54,361 nucleotides of DNA from Paracoccus limosus (GTDB lineage: Bacteria > Pseudomonadota > Alphaproteobacteria > Rhodobacterales > Rhodobacteraceae), in NCBI RefSeq assembly GCF_009711185.1, contig NZ_WMIF01000024.1:1-54361 (forward strand), given 5' to 3'. A model generated the notes under the pieces. It had not been told where the DNA came from. It made no database searches and saw only the letters and a program-made list of their open reading frames with translations. This document shows positions 33,721 to 43,305 of the stretch, one piece after another. Every line of letters starts with the position of its first letter. Position 1 is the stretch's first letter. Position numbers and translations under genes: made by a program.

Positions 33721-34281
33721 ATGTCTGCATTCTGGAAACATCTCGACAATCTGGAAAGCTACATCTGCCGCGCGCTGCTGGCCGTGTTCGTCACGCTGCT
33801 CTTCGTGCAGATCGTCGCCCGACAGATGTTCGGCTTTTCGATCACCTGGATCGAAGAGCTGTCGGTCATCCTGTTCGTCTGGTTCGCCTATTTCGGCGCC
33901 TCCTATGCCGCGCGGATGGCGGCGCATAACCGCGTCACCTTTCATCTGAACATGATGCCGCGCCGAGCTGCGCGAATTCTGGAAGCCATTGGGGACCTGT
34001 TCTGGATCGCCTTCAATGTCGTCTTCATCTGGCAAGCGATCCAGTTCATCAGCCGGCTGAAACCCTTCGTTAAGGCGCAGACGCTGGGCTGGGAAATGCG
34101 CTGGGTCTACATGGCGCTGCCCATCGCCTTTGCGCTGATGACGATCCGCATCCTGCAGGTGAATTACCTGAAGCTGGTCAAGGGGATCGACCCGCGTGAC
34201 CCGGACAAGGTCGAGGTCGAGCAGGCTCTTGAACTGGCCGAGGATGAACAGCGCGCCTATGAGCGGGAGCACGCGAAATGA
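33721..34281 (+). CDS. tauL: TauL, TRAP transporter small membrane subunit
   Basis: A 186-residue DctQ-family protein with four membrane helices, including the amphipathic WIEELSVILFVWFAYFGASY region typical of the family. The charged C-terminal tail reads LELAEDEQRAYEREHAK. It follows tauK by 31 bases and overlaps tauM by four (ATGA). It forms the membrane complex with TauM that accepts taurine from TauK and couples uptake to the sodium gradient. Confidence 0.88.
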   Translation: MSAFWKHLDNLESYICRALLAVFVTLLFVQIVARQMFGFSITWIEELSVILFVWFAYFGASYAARMAAHNRVTFHLNMMPRRAARILEAIGDLFWIAFNVVFIWQAIQFISRLKPFVKAQTLGWEMRWVYMALPIAFALMTIRILQVNYLKLVKGIDPRDPDKVEVEQALELAEDEQRAYEREHAK

Positions 34282-35618
34282 ACGACTATGTCGTGGAAGT
34301 CCTGTTCGGCACCTTCGCACTGCTGATGGTCCTGGGCGCGCCGATTGTGGTGGCGCTTGGCGTCGCCGCCCTGGCCGCGATGCTGTATCTGGGCGACAAC
34401 CCGATCAAGATGGTGCAGATGGCCTGGTCCTCGGTGGGGTCGTTCCCGCTGATGGCGCTGCCATCCTTCATCCTTGCCGGTGCGCTGATGGAGGCCGCGG
34501 GCCTGTCGCGGCGCCTGATCGCCGTCGCCGAAAGCCTGGCCGGTCCCTTTACCGGCGGGCTGTCGGCCGCCACCATCGTCGCCTGCCTGTTCTTCGGCGC
34601 GATTTCCGGCTCCGGCCCCGCCACCACGGCGGCGGTGGGGATGCTGATGATCCCCGGCATGATCCGCAACGGATACAGCCGCGACTATGCCGCATCCGTC
34701 ACGGCGGCGGCGGGGGGTCTGGGCATCGTCATCCCGCCCTCGATCCCGATGATCATCTTCGGCATTTCGGCCATGGGCATCGCGCCCGCCCCCGAGGCGA
34801 TTGCCGCGCATGGTCCGTTCCAGTCGGTGTCGATTTCCAAGATGTTCATCGCGGGCTTCCTGCCGGGCGCCGTGATGGCGGGCGGTCTGCTGCTGATGAA
34901 CTGGGTCCGCTGCAAGGGACGCGGCTATCACGGATCGTCCGAGCCGCTGTCGCTGCGCAAGTTCGCCTGCGCCTGCTATCAGGGGTTCTGGGCGCTGCTG
35001 GCTCCGATCGTCATCCTGGGCGGCATCTACACCGGCCTGTTCACCCCGACCGAGGCCGCCATCGTCGCCATCTTCTATACCCTGTTCGTCGGCGTCGTCA
35101 TCTATCGCGAGCTGGACATGGCCGAGGTGTTCAAGGCGCTTGAGGCGACGACCTGGCTTGCCGGACGAGTGCTTCTGGTATTGTTCGCCGCAACGATCTT
35201 CGGGCGCATCCTGGTGGAAAACAACGTCCCCGGCATCATCGCGGGCGGCATCCTGAGCCTGACCACCAATGTCTATGCCATCTGGGCGCTGATCATCGGC
35301 ATGCTGCTGATCGTCGGCATGTTCATGGAAACGCTGGCCGCGATCATGATCCTGGTGCCGGTGATGCTGCCGGTCGCCTACATGGTCGGCATCGACCCGA
35401 TCCATTTCGGCATCGTGATGATCTGCACGCTGTCGGTGGGCTTCCAGACCCCGCCTCTGGGCGAAAACCTGTTCATCGCTTCAGGCATCTCGGGCGAGAG
35501 CATCGAGCGGATCAGCGTTACCGCGCTGCCCTTCGCCGTGGCCTCGACCGCTGCGATCTTCGTCATCGCCCTGTTTCCCCAAATCGCCCTGTGGCTTCCC
35601 GCCATGCTGGGCTACTGA
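34278..35618 (+). CDS. tauM: TauM, TRAP transporter large membrane subunit
   Basis: A 446-residue DctM-family permease with about twelve membrane segments. The family signatures are GAISGSGPATTAAVG in the first half and a second-half loop around SVGFQTPPLGENLFIASG. It is translationally coupled to tauL. It provides the transport channel of the taurine TRAP system. The next gene, tauX, starts 16 bases later, so one transcript is expected. Confidence 0.9.
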   Translation: MNDYVVEVLFGTFALLMVLGAPIVVALGVAALAAMLYLGDNPIKMVQMAWSSVGSFPLMALPSFILAGALMEAAGLSRRLIAVAESLAGPFTGGLSAATIVACLFFGAISGSGPATTAAVGMLMIPGMIRNGYSRDYAASVTAAAGGLGIVIPPSIPMIIFGISAMGIAPAPEAIAAHGPFQSVSISKMFIAGFLPGAVMAGGLLLMNWVRCKGRGYHGSSEPLSLRKFACACYQGFWALLAPIVILGGIYTGLFTPTEAAIVAIFYTLFVGVVIYRELDMAEVFKALEATTWLAGRVLLVLFAATIFGRILVENNVPGIIAGGILSLTTNVYAIWALIIGMLLIVGMFMETLAAIMILVPVMLPVAYMVGIDPIHFGIVMICTLSVGFQTPPLGENLFIASGISGESIERISVTALPFAVASTAAIFVIALFPQIALWLPAMLGY

Positions 35619-35634
35619 CCAAGGAGCTTTTCCT

Positions 35635-36030
35635 ATGACCCGAACCCTTACCGCCGCCGACCTGCAAGACACCTTCGATGCCTTCAACCGCCACGACATT
35701 GACGGCGTCATGACCCACTTCGGTGACGATTGCGTCTTCTACACGGTCGCCGGTGACAACGAATACGGCAACAAGATCGAGGGCCGCGAGGCGATCGCCA
35801 AGGCGTTTGAAGGCGTATGGAGCACGATGCCGGACGTGCAATGGGCCGACCACAGCCATTTCGTGTCCGAGGATGGGACCCGCGGCGTGAGCCAATGGAC
35901 CTTCCGCGCCACGAACCCCGACGGCACCCGGACCGAAGTGCAGGGCGCCGACCTGTTCCGCTTTCGTGACGGCCGGATCGTGGAAAAGCAGGCGATCCGC
36001 AAGCAACGCCCGAACATTCCCGCCAAGTGA
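35635..36030 (+). CDS. tauX: TauX, taurine dehydrogenase small subunit
   Basis: A 131-residue NTF2/SnoaL-like protein (opening DLQDTFDAFNRHDIDGVM, end FRDGRIVEKQAIRKQRP). In Rhodobacter sphaeroides the small subunit TauX accompanies the flavoprotein TauY in taurine dehydrogenase, which oxidises taurine to sulfoacetaldehyde and ammonia. Gene order tauM-tauX-tauY-xsc is the same here. AAGGAG precedes the ATG. NTF2-like folds are not catalytic in themselves here; it may stabilise TauY or help pass on electrons. Confidence 0.85.
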   Translation: MTRTLTAADLQDTFDAFNRHDIDGVMTHFGDDCVFYTVAGDNEYGNKIEGREAIAKAFEGVWSTMPDVQWADHSHFVSEDGTRGVSQWTFRATNPDGTRTEVQGADLFRFRDGRIVEKQAIRKQRPNIPAK

Positions 36031-36035
36031 CCGCT

Positions 36036-37424
36036 ATGCAGCCTATCGACAAACGCGGGTCGGTGCCGTTCGACCCTCAGTATGACCCCATGACGGCGCG
36101 CGCTCTGGGACCGGGCAGCGACTATGCCCCCACCTATTGGATTGGCACGGCCGGCCCGGCCCCCGACGGCGACGGTCCGGTCACACGCGACATGGACGTG
36201 GATGTGGCCGTGATCGGCTCGGGCTATACGGGGCTGTCCACGGCCATTCACCTGGCGAAGGAACATGGTATCAAGGCCACCGTGCTCGAGGCCAATGGGG
36301 TCGCCTATGGCTGTTCCACCCGGAACGGCGGCCAGGCGCAGATCAGCGCCGGGCGGCTCAAGCGCAGCCAATGGATCGACCGCTGGGGCTTGGATGTCGC
36401 GCGCGGCATGCACCACGAGATGGTCGAGGCGTTCGCACTGTTCCGCGGGCTGCTGCGCGACCACGACATCCAGTGTGATCCGCAGGATGGCGGCCACTAT
36501 TATATCGCCCACAAGGCCGGCGTCATTCCGACGCTGGAGGCCGAGGCGAAGCTGCTGCGCGACACCTTCGGCTATGATGCCCGAATGCTGTCGCGGGAAG
36601 AGCTGTTCGCCAGCGCAGTGCGCGACCAGGAAGCCCATGGTGCGATGTGGGAGGCCGACGGCGTCAGCATCCACGCCGCAAAGCTGGCCTTCGGCTATCT
36701 GCGCGTGGCCCGCGAACTGGGCGCCACCGTGCATCCCGACACTCCGGTGCAGGGATGGGAGCTGAAGAACGGCGTCCATCACCTGCGCACGCCGGGCGGC
36801 ACGGTCCGTGCACGCCGCGTGGCGGTCGCAACGGCTGCCTACGCCACCCGGAGCCTGCACGGCCGCCTTCGCGACCGCCTGATGCCGATCATGTCGAACA
36901 GCATCGTCACGCGTGTCCTGACTCCGTCAGAGCTCGAGTCCGTGGGCATTCGCACCATGTCCCCGCTGACGGATACGCGTACGCTGCGTCATTATTACCG
37001 CCTGCTGCCCGACAACCGGCTGCAGATCGGATCGCGCGCGGCGATCACCGGGCGCGATGCAGCCAACCCGGCGCACCTGAACAGCTTGCGCGAAGGCATG
37101 GCCCGGAAATTCCCCGCCCTGCGCGGGATCGACCTGGATTACAGCTGGTGGGGATGGGTCGATGTCAGCCACGACATGATGCCGCGCATCACCGGGCTGC
37201 CGGATACGCCGGGACTGTTCTACTCGCTGGGATATGGCGGCAATGGCGTCATGTATTCGGCCATGGCGGGTCGCCGGCTGGCGCAGCTTGTCGCGGGACA
37301 GGCTGTCCCGGACCTGCCGATCTTCAACACCGAACTTCCCCACGAGGGCTGGAAGACGCCGTTCCGGCGGCTCGGTCAGTGGGGTCTCTATCACCTCTAT
37401 CACTACCGCGACGAGCGGGCATAA
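36036..37424 (+). CDS. tauY: TauY, taurine dehydrogenase large FAD subunit
   Basis: A 462-residue FAD-dependent amine oxidoreductase (DAO family). The dinucleotide-binding motif is VAVIGSGYTGLSTAIHLAK (about residues 56-74), and the C-terminal FAD block is SLGYGGNGVMYSAMAGRRLA. Start is ATG 36036 or GTG 36027, the latter overlapping the tauX stop; neither has a strong ribosome site, which favours translational coupling. With TauX it converts taurine to sulfoacetaldehyde, passing electrons to the respiratory chain. Xsc follows 13 bases later. Confidence 0.88.
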   Translation: MQPIDKRGSVPFDPQYDPMTARALGPGSDYAPTYWIGTAGPAPDGDGPVTRDMDVDVAVIGSGYTGLSTAIHLAKEHGIKATVLEANGVAYGCSTRNGGQAQISAGRLKRSQWIDRWGLDVARGMHHEMVEAFALFRGLLRDHDIQCDPQDGGHYYIAHKAGVIPTLEAEAKLLRDTFGYDARMLSREELFASAVRDQEAHGAMWEADGVSIHAAKLAFGYLRVARELGATVHPDTPVQGWELKNGVHHLRTPGGTVRARRVAVATAAYATRSLHGRLRDRLMPIMSNSIVTRVLTPSELESVGIRTMSPLTDTRTLRHYYRLLPDNRLQIGSRAAITGRDAANPAHLNSLREGMARKFPALRGIDLDYSWWGWVDVSHDMMPRITGLPDTPGLFYSLGYGGNGVMYSAMAGRRLAQLVAGQAVPDLPIFNTELPHEGWKTPFRRLGQWGLYHLYHYRDERA

Positions 37425-37437
37425 GGAGCTATCCGCC

Positions 37438-39219
37438 ATGAAGATGACGACTGAGGAAGCGTTTGTCAAAGTTCTGCAGATGCATGGGATTGAGCATGCG
37501 TTCGGGATCATCGGCTCGGCCATGATGCCGGTCAGCGACCTCTTTCCCAAGGCCGGGATCACGTTCTGGGACACCGCGCACGAGACGAATGCCGGGCTGA
37601 TGGCGGACGGGTTCACGCGCTCGACCGGCAAGATGTCGATGATGATCGCGCAGAACGGGCCGGGGGTGACGGGCTTCGTGACGCCGGTCAAGACCGCCTA
37701 CTGGAACCACACCCCGCTTTTGCTGGTCACGCCCCAGGCCGCCAACAAGACCATCGGCCAGGGCGGCTTCCAGGAGATGGAGCAGATGCGGCTGTTTGCC
37801 GATTGCGTGTGCTATCAGGAAGAGGTCCGCGACCCCTCGCGCATTCCCGAGGTCTTGAACCGCGTCATCATGCAGGCCTGGCGCAACTCGGCGCCGGCGC
37901 AGATGAACATTCCGCGCGACATGTGGACCCAGGTCATCGACGTCGATCTGCCGCAGGTCGTGGCCTTCGAGCGCCCGGCCGGGGGCGAGGAAGCCGTGAC
38001 CGAAGCCGCGCGGCTGCTATCGGAAGCCAAGTTCCCGGTGATCCTGTCGGGGGCGGGTGTGGTCCTGTCGGGCGCGATCCCGGATCTCGTGACACTGGCC
38101 GAGCGGCTGGATGCGCCGGTGGCCTCGAACTACCAGCACAACGACAGCTTCCCGGGCAGCCACCCGCTGGCGGTCGGGCCACTCGGCTATAACGGCAGCA
38201 AGGCCGCGATGGAACTGATCGCCAAGGCCGACGTGGTCCTGGCGCTGGGGACGCGGCTCAACCCGTTCTCGACCCTGCCGGGCTACGGCATCGACTATTG
38301 GCCCAAGGAAGCGAAGATCATCCAGGTCGACATCAACGCCGACCGTATCGGCCTGACCAAGAAGGTCACCGTGGGCATCCAGGGCGACGCGGGCAAGGTG
38401 GCGCGCGGCATCCTGGCGCAGCTGTCCGACAGCGCCGGCGATGCCGGCCGGGCCGAGCGCAAGGACCTGGTGGCGCAGACCAAGTCGCGTTGGGCGCAGG
38501 AGCTGTCCAGCCTCGACCACGAGGACGACGATCCGGGCACGGTCTGGAACGAGGAGGCGCGCAGCCGCGACAGCGACCTGATGAGCCCGCGCCAGGCCTG
38601 GCGGGCGATCATGCAGGCGGTGCCGTCGGACGCCATCGTCAGCTCCGACATCGGCAACAACTGCGCCATCGGCAACGCCTATCCCACCTTCGAGGGCGGC
38701 CGCAAATACCTGGCGCCGGGCCTGTTCGGCCCCTGCGGCTATGGCTTCCCGGCGATCCTCGGCGCCAAGATCGGCAACCCCGACACGCCGGTGATCGGCT
38801 TTGCCGGCGACGGCGCCTTCGGCATCTCGATGAACGAGATGGTGTCCGTGGGCCGCAAGGACTGGCCGGCGATCACCATGGTGATCTTCCGCAACTACCA
38901 GTGGGGCGCGGAAAAGCGCAACACGACGCTGTGGTATGCCAACAACTTCGTCGGCACCGAGCTGGACCGCGACACCACCTATGCCGGCATCGCCAAGGCC
39001 TGCGGCGTCAATGGCGTGCAGGTCAGGTCGCAGGAGGAGCTGACCCAGGCCCTGCACGACGCGGTCGAGCGGCAGATGAAGCACGGCGAGACCACCTTCA
39101 TCGAGGTGCTCTTGAACCAGGAGCTGGGCGAGCCCTTCCGCCGCGACGCGATGAAGAAGCCGGTTCCCGTGGCCGGCATCGATCCGGCCGACATGCGCCC
39201 GCAGCGCGGCGCCGCCTGA
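37438..39219 (+). CDS. xsc: Sulfoacetaldehyde acetyltransferase
   Basis: A 593-residue thiamine-diphosphate enzyme (EC 2.3.3.15) that turns sulfoacetaldehyde and phosphate into acetyl phosphate and sulfite. The start KMTTEEAFVKVLQMHGIEH, the catalytic Glu in the first domain (AHETNAG), and the cofactor motif GDGAFGISMNEMVSVG with NYQWGAEKRN match Xsc rather than acetolactate synthase. The ATG at 37438 follows AAGGAG. Length is right for the family (about 590). It is the central desulfonating step of the taurine cluster. Confidence 0.95.
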   Translation: MKMTTEEAFVKVLQMHGIEHAFGIIGSAMMPVSDLFPKAGITFWDTAHETNAGLMADGFTRSTGKMSMMIAQNGPGVTGFVTPVKTAYWNHTPLLLVTPQAANKTIGQGGFQEMEQMRLFADCVCYQEEVRDPSRIPEVLNRVIMQAWRNSAPAQMNIPRDMWTQVIDVDLPQVVAFERPAGGEEAVTEAARLLSEAKFPVILSGAGVVLSGAIPDLVTLAERLDAPVASNYQHNDSFPGSHPLAVGPLGYNGSKAAMELIAKADVVLALGTRLNPFSTLPGYGIDYWPKEAKIIQVDINADRIGLTKKVTVGIQGDAGKVARGILAQLSDSAGDAGRAERKDLVAQTKSRWAQELSSLDHEDDDPGTVWNEEARSRDSDLMSPRQAWRAIMQAVPSDAIVSSDIGNNCAIGNAYPTFEGGRKYLAPGLFGPCGYGFPAILGAKIGNPDTPVIGFAGDGAFGISMNEMVSVGRKDWPAITMVIFRNYQWGAEKRNTTLWYANNFVGTELDRDTTYAGIAKACGVNGVQVRSQEELTQALHDAVERQMKHGETTFIEVLLNQELGEPFRRDAMKKPVPVAGIDPADMRPQRGAA

Positions 39220-39300
39220 TCCGGCCTGCCCTGCTGAAACGATCCCTCCGGCGCGAGCCTCTCGCGCCGGATGGTGCCCTGCATTCAAGAAGGACATCCC

Positions 39301-40320
39301 ATGGCCAGCACCGACCTGCTTCCCGCCCGCCAGATGGTATCGGACGCCTTTCCGGGCTTTGCCGTATCGGTTCTGGTGGCGGCCACGGCGCAGTTCCTGT
39401 CCGAGCATTACGGCGCCCCCGCCATGCTGCTGGCGCTGCTGCTGGGGCTGGCGCTGAACTTCCTGGCCGAGGAAGGCACCCGCACTGCCCCGGGCGTGGC
39501 GCTGACCGCCCGGACGGTGCTTCGGCTGGGGGTGGCGCTGCTTGGGGCGCGCATCAGCGTCGACATGCTGGCGGGGCTGGGTGGCGCCGCGATCGCACTG
39601 GTCATCGCCGGTGTCGTCCTGACCATCCTGTTCGGCCTGATCGCGGCGCGCTTCGTCAACCGGGATTGGCGCTTTGCGCTGCTGACCGGCGGGTCGGTGG
39701 CAATTTGCGGCGCCTCGGCCGCCATGGCCATCGCCGCGGTGTTGCCGCGCCATGAACGCTCGGAACGCGACCTGGCCTTCACCGTGCTGTCGGTGACGGT
39801 CTTGTCCACGGTGGCCATGGTGCTTTACCCGATGCTGTCGGGCCTGTTCGGGTTCACGCCGCGCGACAGCGGGGTGTTTCTGGGCGGCACCATCCACGAC
39901 GTGGCGCAGGTGGTCGGGGCGGGCTTTTCCATCGGCCCCGAGACGGGCGAGACGGCGACGCTGGTCAAGCTGATCCGGGTCTCGATGCTGGCGCCGGTGG
40001 TGCTGTGCTTTTCGCTGGTCATCCGCGCACGGGGCCTTGCGGACATGGATGGCGGCAAGCGCCCGCCGCTGCTGCCGGGCTTCGTGCTGGGCTTTCTGGT
40101 GCTGGCGGCGCTGAACTCGCTCGGCGTGATCCCGGCCGTGGTCGCGGATTGGGCGGGCGTTCTCAGCCGTTGGGCGCTGCTGATCGCGATCGCCGCCGTC
40201 GGCATCAAGACCTCGCTGGCCAAAATGCTGGACGTGGGCGGCGCCGCAATCGGGCTGATCGTCGCTGAAACCGTCTTCCTCGGCGTCTTTGTGGTCGCCG
40301 GCCTGCACTTCCTCAGCTGA
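39301..40320 (+). CDS. tauZ: TauZ-type sulfate/sulfite exporter (YeiH/UPF0324)
   Basis: A 339-residue polytopic membrane protein (PF03601), placed between xsc and pta exactly as tauZ is in Rhodobacter/Paracoccus. It is close to the protein at 284-1306; shared blocks include [20 protein letters not shown] and [20 protein letters not shown]. The ATG at 39301 follows GAAGGA. It presumably exports the sulfite released by Xsc, or sulfate formed from it. Export by this family in sulfonate degraders is proposed from gene context more than from transport data. Confidence 0.88.
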   Translation: MASTDLLPARQMVSDAFPGFAVSVLVAATAQFLSEHYGAPAMLLALLLGLALNFLAEEGTRTAPGVALTARTVLRLGVALLGARISVDMLAGLGGAAIALVIAGVVLTILFGLIAARFVNRDWRFALLTGGSVAICGASAAMAIAAVLPRHERSERDLAFTVLSVTVLSTVAMVLYPMLSGLFGFTPRDSGVFLGGTIHDVAQVVGAGFSIGPETGETATLVKLIRVSMLAPVVLCFSLVIRARGLADMDGGKRPPLLPGFVLGFLVLAALNSLGVIPAVVADWAGVLSRWALLIAIAAVGIKTSLAKMLDVGGAAIGLIVAETVFLGVFVVAGLHFLS

Positions 40321-40333
40321 GAAGGACCTTGCC

Positions 40334-41293
40334 ATGAAACCGCTCGATCGTATCCTGGCTGCGGCACAGGCCAATCCGCGCCACATCATCCTGCCCGAAG
40401 GGGGCGATCCGCGCGTGGCCGAGGCCGCCGCCCGCATGACCGCCGAAGGCCTGGCCCGGATCACGCTGATGGACGGGCCGGCCGTTGCGGGGGTGACGGC
40501 GCTTGCCCCGGCCGAGGCGCCCGACCTGCCCGAGCTTGCCGAGCACTGGCACAGGATGCGCGCCGCCCGGGGCATGACCGCCGACCGCGCCCTGGCCGAG
40601 ATGCGCGACCCGATCCGCCAGGCGGCGATGCGCGTCCGGCTGGGCCAGGCGGACGGCACCGTCGCGGGCGCCGTCGCCACCACCGCCGACACGGTGCGCG
40701 CGGCGCTGCAGATCATCGGCCGCGCGCCGGGCGCCGGCATCGTCTCGAGCTTCTTCCTGATGCTGTCCTGCGGCCCGGCGGCGCCGATCAGGGGCGGCAT
40801 GATCTTTGCCGATTGCGGGTTGGTGGTCGAACCCGATGCCGAGGGGCTGGCCTCGATCGCGCTGTCGGCCGCCGACAGCTGCCGGCGCCTGCTGGCCGAG
40901 GAGCCGCGCGTGGCCCTGCTGTCCTTTTCCACCGCCGGCTCGGCCGACCACCCAAGCCTGACAAAGATCCGCGAGGCGCTGGCCTTGGTGCGTGCCACCG
41001 CGCCGGAACTGGAAATCGACGGCGAGATGCAGTTCGACGCCGCCCTCGACGACGCGATCCGGTCCAAAAAGGCGCCGGGCAGCACCCTGACCGGACGCCC
41101 CAACGTCTTCGTCTTCCCCGACCTCGCCTCGGGCAACATCGGCTACAAGATCGCACAACGCCTCGGAGGCCTGACCGCCATCGGCCCCATCCTGCAAGGC
41201 CTCGCCAAACCCGCAAACGACCTCTCGCGAGGATGCTCGGTCGAGGATATTGTCAACGCCTCGGCGGTGACGGCGGTGCAGGCGGGGCATTAG
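40334..41293 (+). CDS. pta: Phosphate acetyltransferase
   Basis: A 319-residue phosphotransacetylase (EC 2.3.1.8) of the short type found in sulfonate degraders. Family blocks are [50 protein letters not shown] and the C-terminal [16 protein letters not shown]. The ATG at 40334 follows GAAGGACC, 13 bases after tauZ. It turns the acetyl phosphate made by Xsc into acetyl-CoA, completing taurine dissimilation. Its 3' end overlaps the opposing TauE/SafE gene by four bases, so no terminator fits between them. Confidence 0.95.
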   Translation: MKPLDRILAAAQANPRHIILPEGGDPRVAEAAARMTAEGLARITLMDGPAVAGVTALAPAEAPDLPELAEHWHRMRAARGMTADRALAEMRDPIRQAAMRVRLGQADGTVAGAVATTADTVRAALQIIGRAPGAGIVSSFFLMLSCGPAAPIRGGMIFADCGLVVEPDAEGLASIALSAADSCRRLLAEEPRVALLSFSTAGSADHPSLTKIREALALVRATAPELEIDGEMQFDAALDDAIRSKKAPGSTLTGRPNVFVFPDLASGNIGYKIAQRLGGLTAIGPILQGLAKPANDLSRGCSVEDIVNASAVTAVQAGH

Positions 41294-42090
41294 CCGCCGG
41301 CCAAGCCCCACAGGCCGCGAATTGCCGCTAGGACGGCGGTCACCACCAGCATTGCGATTGCGGCCTTCTGGTATCCGCCGTCGTCCAGCCTGCGGAACAC
41401 CCAACCGCCCAAATGCGTGCCCGCGATCAGCAGCGGCAGCGAGGCCACCGCAGCCAACACGGTCGGCCATCTCACGACGCCCTGCACCAGCAGGCCGGGC
41501 AGCGCCAGAAGTGAGGTGACGAAGAAAAAGATCATCAGCGTCGCGCGGGCTTCGGCGGCGGGCGTCGCCGTTCCCAGCAGATAGGCAACGGCAGGCGGGC
41601 CGGGCATCGCCGCAAAGCCTGAGAACATCCCGGCCAGAACGCCGGCGCCTATGGCCTGGCGTGGTCCCGGCGCAAGGCGGACCTTGCGGACCAGGCTAAC
41701 CAATGCCCCCAGAACGATGATGGCGATCACCACGCGCATCGCATTGGCGGATAACCGCTGCAACGTCATCAGGCCGACCGGTGTGCCGATCACCGCCCCG
41801 ACCGACATCATCGTCAGCGACCTGATGTCGACAAGGCGACGGACCGACACAAGGTCCCCGAACCCGATCATGCATTGCAGCAAGATGGCGATCGCCGCGC
41901 CCTGCACCGGCGCGAGCACGAGGCTGATCAGCGGAACCGCGGCCAGGGCAAAGCCGAAGCCCGTGATGCCGCGCAGGACGGCCGCAGCGAAAACCGCACC
42001 ACCAATCAGCAGGGCATCGGTTGTTGACCACATCATGGCCAGGATTCCGGGCAGGATGCTTCTGGGTCCCGCCGGTTGCGGGAACCGCAT
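41290..42090 (-). CDS. TauE/SafE-family sulfite exporter candidate
   Basis: A 266-residue membrane protein of PF01925 (DUF81), the family of the Cupriavidus sulfite exporter TauE. About eight hydrophobic segments are visible; conserved regions are [19 protein letters not shown] in the first half and [20 protein letters not shown] in the second. Start 42090 has GGAAG upstream; a later start at 42036 would remove 18 polar residues. It lies on the opposite strand to the taurine operon and behind the LysR at 42276, so it may follow either system. Sulfite export is likely but family members vary. Confidence 0.8.
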   Translation of the reverse strand: MRFPQPAGPRSILPGILAMMWSTTDALLIGGAVFAAAVLRGITGFGFALAAVPLISLVLAPVQGAAIAILLQCMIGFGDLVSVRRLVDIRSLTMMSVGAVIGTPVGLMTLQRLSANAMRVVIAIIVLGALVSLVRKVRLAPGPRQAIGAGVLAGMFSGFAAMPGPPAVAYLLGTATPAAEARATLMIFFFVTSLLALPGLLVQGVVRWPTVLAAVASLPLLIAGTHLGGWVFRRLDDGGYQKAAIAMLVVTAVLAAIRGLWGLAGG

Positions 42091-42275
42091 GACGCGGTCT
42101 TCCTTGCCAGGGAAAGCCTGTAAAAAGCTGCCATGCCGCCCGTTGTTCCGGCAGGCCGGACGCTTGTCATCTGTCGTTTCGACATATCATCACTGGCATC
42201 TGGCGACCATCGCCAAATCGCAGGCGACAATACATCACGACCATGTGCAAGATCTACGCGCGCACCGTTCGGGAA

Positions 42276-43208
42276 TCACCTGCCGGCGGTTGCGCCAGGC
42301 GTCATCCGGCTGTCCTTCAGATCCTCGAACTGACGCCGGACGCGGTCGGCGAGATCCTGGACCAGCCTTGACGCCGGCCGCAGCGCCGGCGTCAGCATGT
42401 CATAGGTAAAGGGCTGTTCGGGCGTGATCGGCCGGATCGCCACCATGCCAAGCGCCGCGCATTGCCGCGCGGTCACCGGCTCGATGATCGACACCCCGGC
42501 ACCGGCAGCCACCATCGAACAGATGGCAAAGGACAGTTGCGCCTCGGCGACCACGCGGGGCTTGATGCCATGATCGGCAAAGAACCGGTCCGTGTCCGAC
42601 CGCGTGCTGATCTCGTTTCCCAAGGCAATGAACGGCTGCTGGTGGAAATCCTGCAGCATCAGCACCGGCTTTTCGCCAAGTGGATGGCCGGGGGGCAGCA
42701 CCGCCAGCATGGGCATGGTGACAAGGGTTTCGCGGCGGACTGAAGGCAGGTCGATGTCCAGCGCGCTGAACCCTACGTCGAACTGTTGCGAACTGAGATG
42801 CTGCACCACGGCATGCGAACTGCGCACGCGCAGCGATACGGCGATGCCCGGCCGGTCGCGGTTGAAGGCCGCGATCACAGCCGGCAGGAACTGCAGCCCC
42901 AGCGCCGGCATCGCCGCGATTTTCAGGCTGCCGCTGCGGTATTGCCGGATGTCCTCGGCCACCCGCGACACCTCTTGCAACCCGACAAAGGACCGCCGCA
43001 CCTCTTCATAAAGCGCCTCAGCCTCGGGTGTGGGGGTCAGGCTGCGGCCGATGCGGGCGAACAGCGCGAACCCCAGCTCGGCCTCAAGATCGGCCAGCAG
43101 CCGGCTGACCGAAGGCTGAGTCAGAAACAGCAACTCGGCCGCGGCGGTGACCGATCCGCTTTCGATGATGGCACGAAAGGCCTCGATCTGGCGATGCGAC
43201 AGTCTCAT
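42276..43208 (-). CDS. LysR-family regulator of the opine-type operon
   Basis: A 310-residue LysR regulator. The opening MRLSHRQIEAFRAIIESGS with LTQPSVSRLLADLEAELGF resembles the OccR/NocR-type regulators of opine catabolism. I start it at ATG 43208; 43220 is also possible, and a long upstream extension of the frame is non-native. It is divergent from the flavin oxidase gene. Its C-terminal half is duplicated at 29159-29557. It probably controls the operon from 43306 to 51503, with the opine as inducer. Confidence 0.88.
   Translation of the reverse strand: MRLSHRQIEAFRAIIESGSVTAAAELLFLTQPSVSRLLADLEAELGFALFARIGRSLTPTPEAEALYEEVRRSFVGLQEVSRVAEDIRQYRSGSLKIAAMPALGLQFLPAVIAAFNRDRPGIAVSLRVRSSHAVVQHLSSQQFDVGFSALDIDLPSVRRETLVTMPMLAVLPPGHPLGEKPVLMLQDFHQQPFIALGNEISTRSDTDRFFADHGIKPRVVAEAQLSFAICSMVAAGAGVSIIEPVTARQCAALGMVAIRPITPEQPFTYDMLTPALRPASRLVQDLADRVRRQFEDLKDSRMTPGATAGR
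42334..42701. repeat. Dispersed repeat copy B (matches 29190-29557)
   Basis: The complete-gene copy of the 368-base repeat, inside the LysR coding region. It aligns to copy A with no gap and about nine mismatches by eye. Beyond 42701 the gene continues normally, whereas copy A is cut, so this copy is the donor or ancestral form. Confidence 0.88.
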
Positions 43209-43222
43209 GGCATGACTCATAG

Positions 43223-43238
43223 TATTTGCGCATGAATA
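43223..43238. promoter_or_regulatory. Weak candidate LysR operator
   Basis: TATT-N8-AATA in the 97-base gap between the LysR gene and the flavin oxidase gene. The dyad is short and AT-rich, so chance is a fair alternative. Confidence 0.25.
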
Positions 43239-43305
43239 GCACAGAATTTCAAATTTTACATATCCATCCTGCATCGGGCATTCAGGGCGCAGGGAGGATG
43301 GAGCC

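Noticed and set aside
37438..39219. Acetolactate synthase
   Set aside because: Shared ThDP fold, but N-terminal sequence and linkage to tauZ and pta identify Xsc.
38017..41139. Open frame of over 1000 codons on the minus strand opposite xsc, tauZ and pta
   Set aside because: It is antisense to three well-identified genes, has Arg/Gln/His-rich composition without domains, and is a usual by-product of high GC with strong third-position bias.
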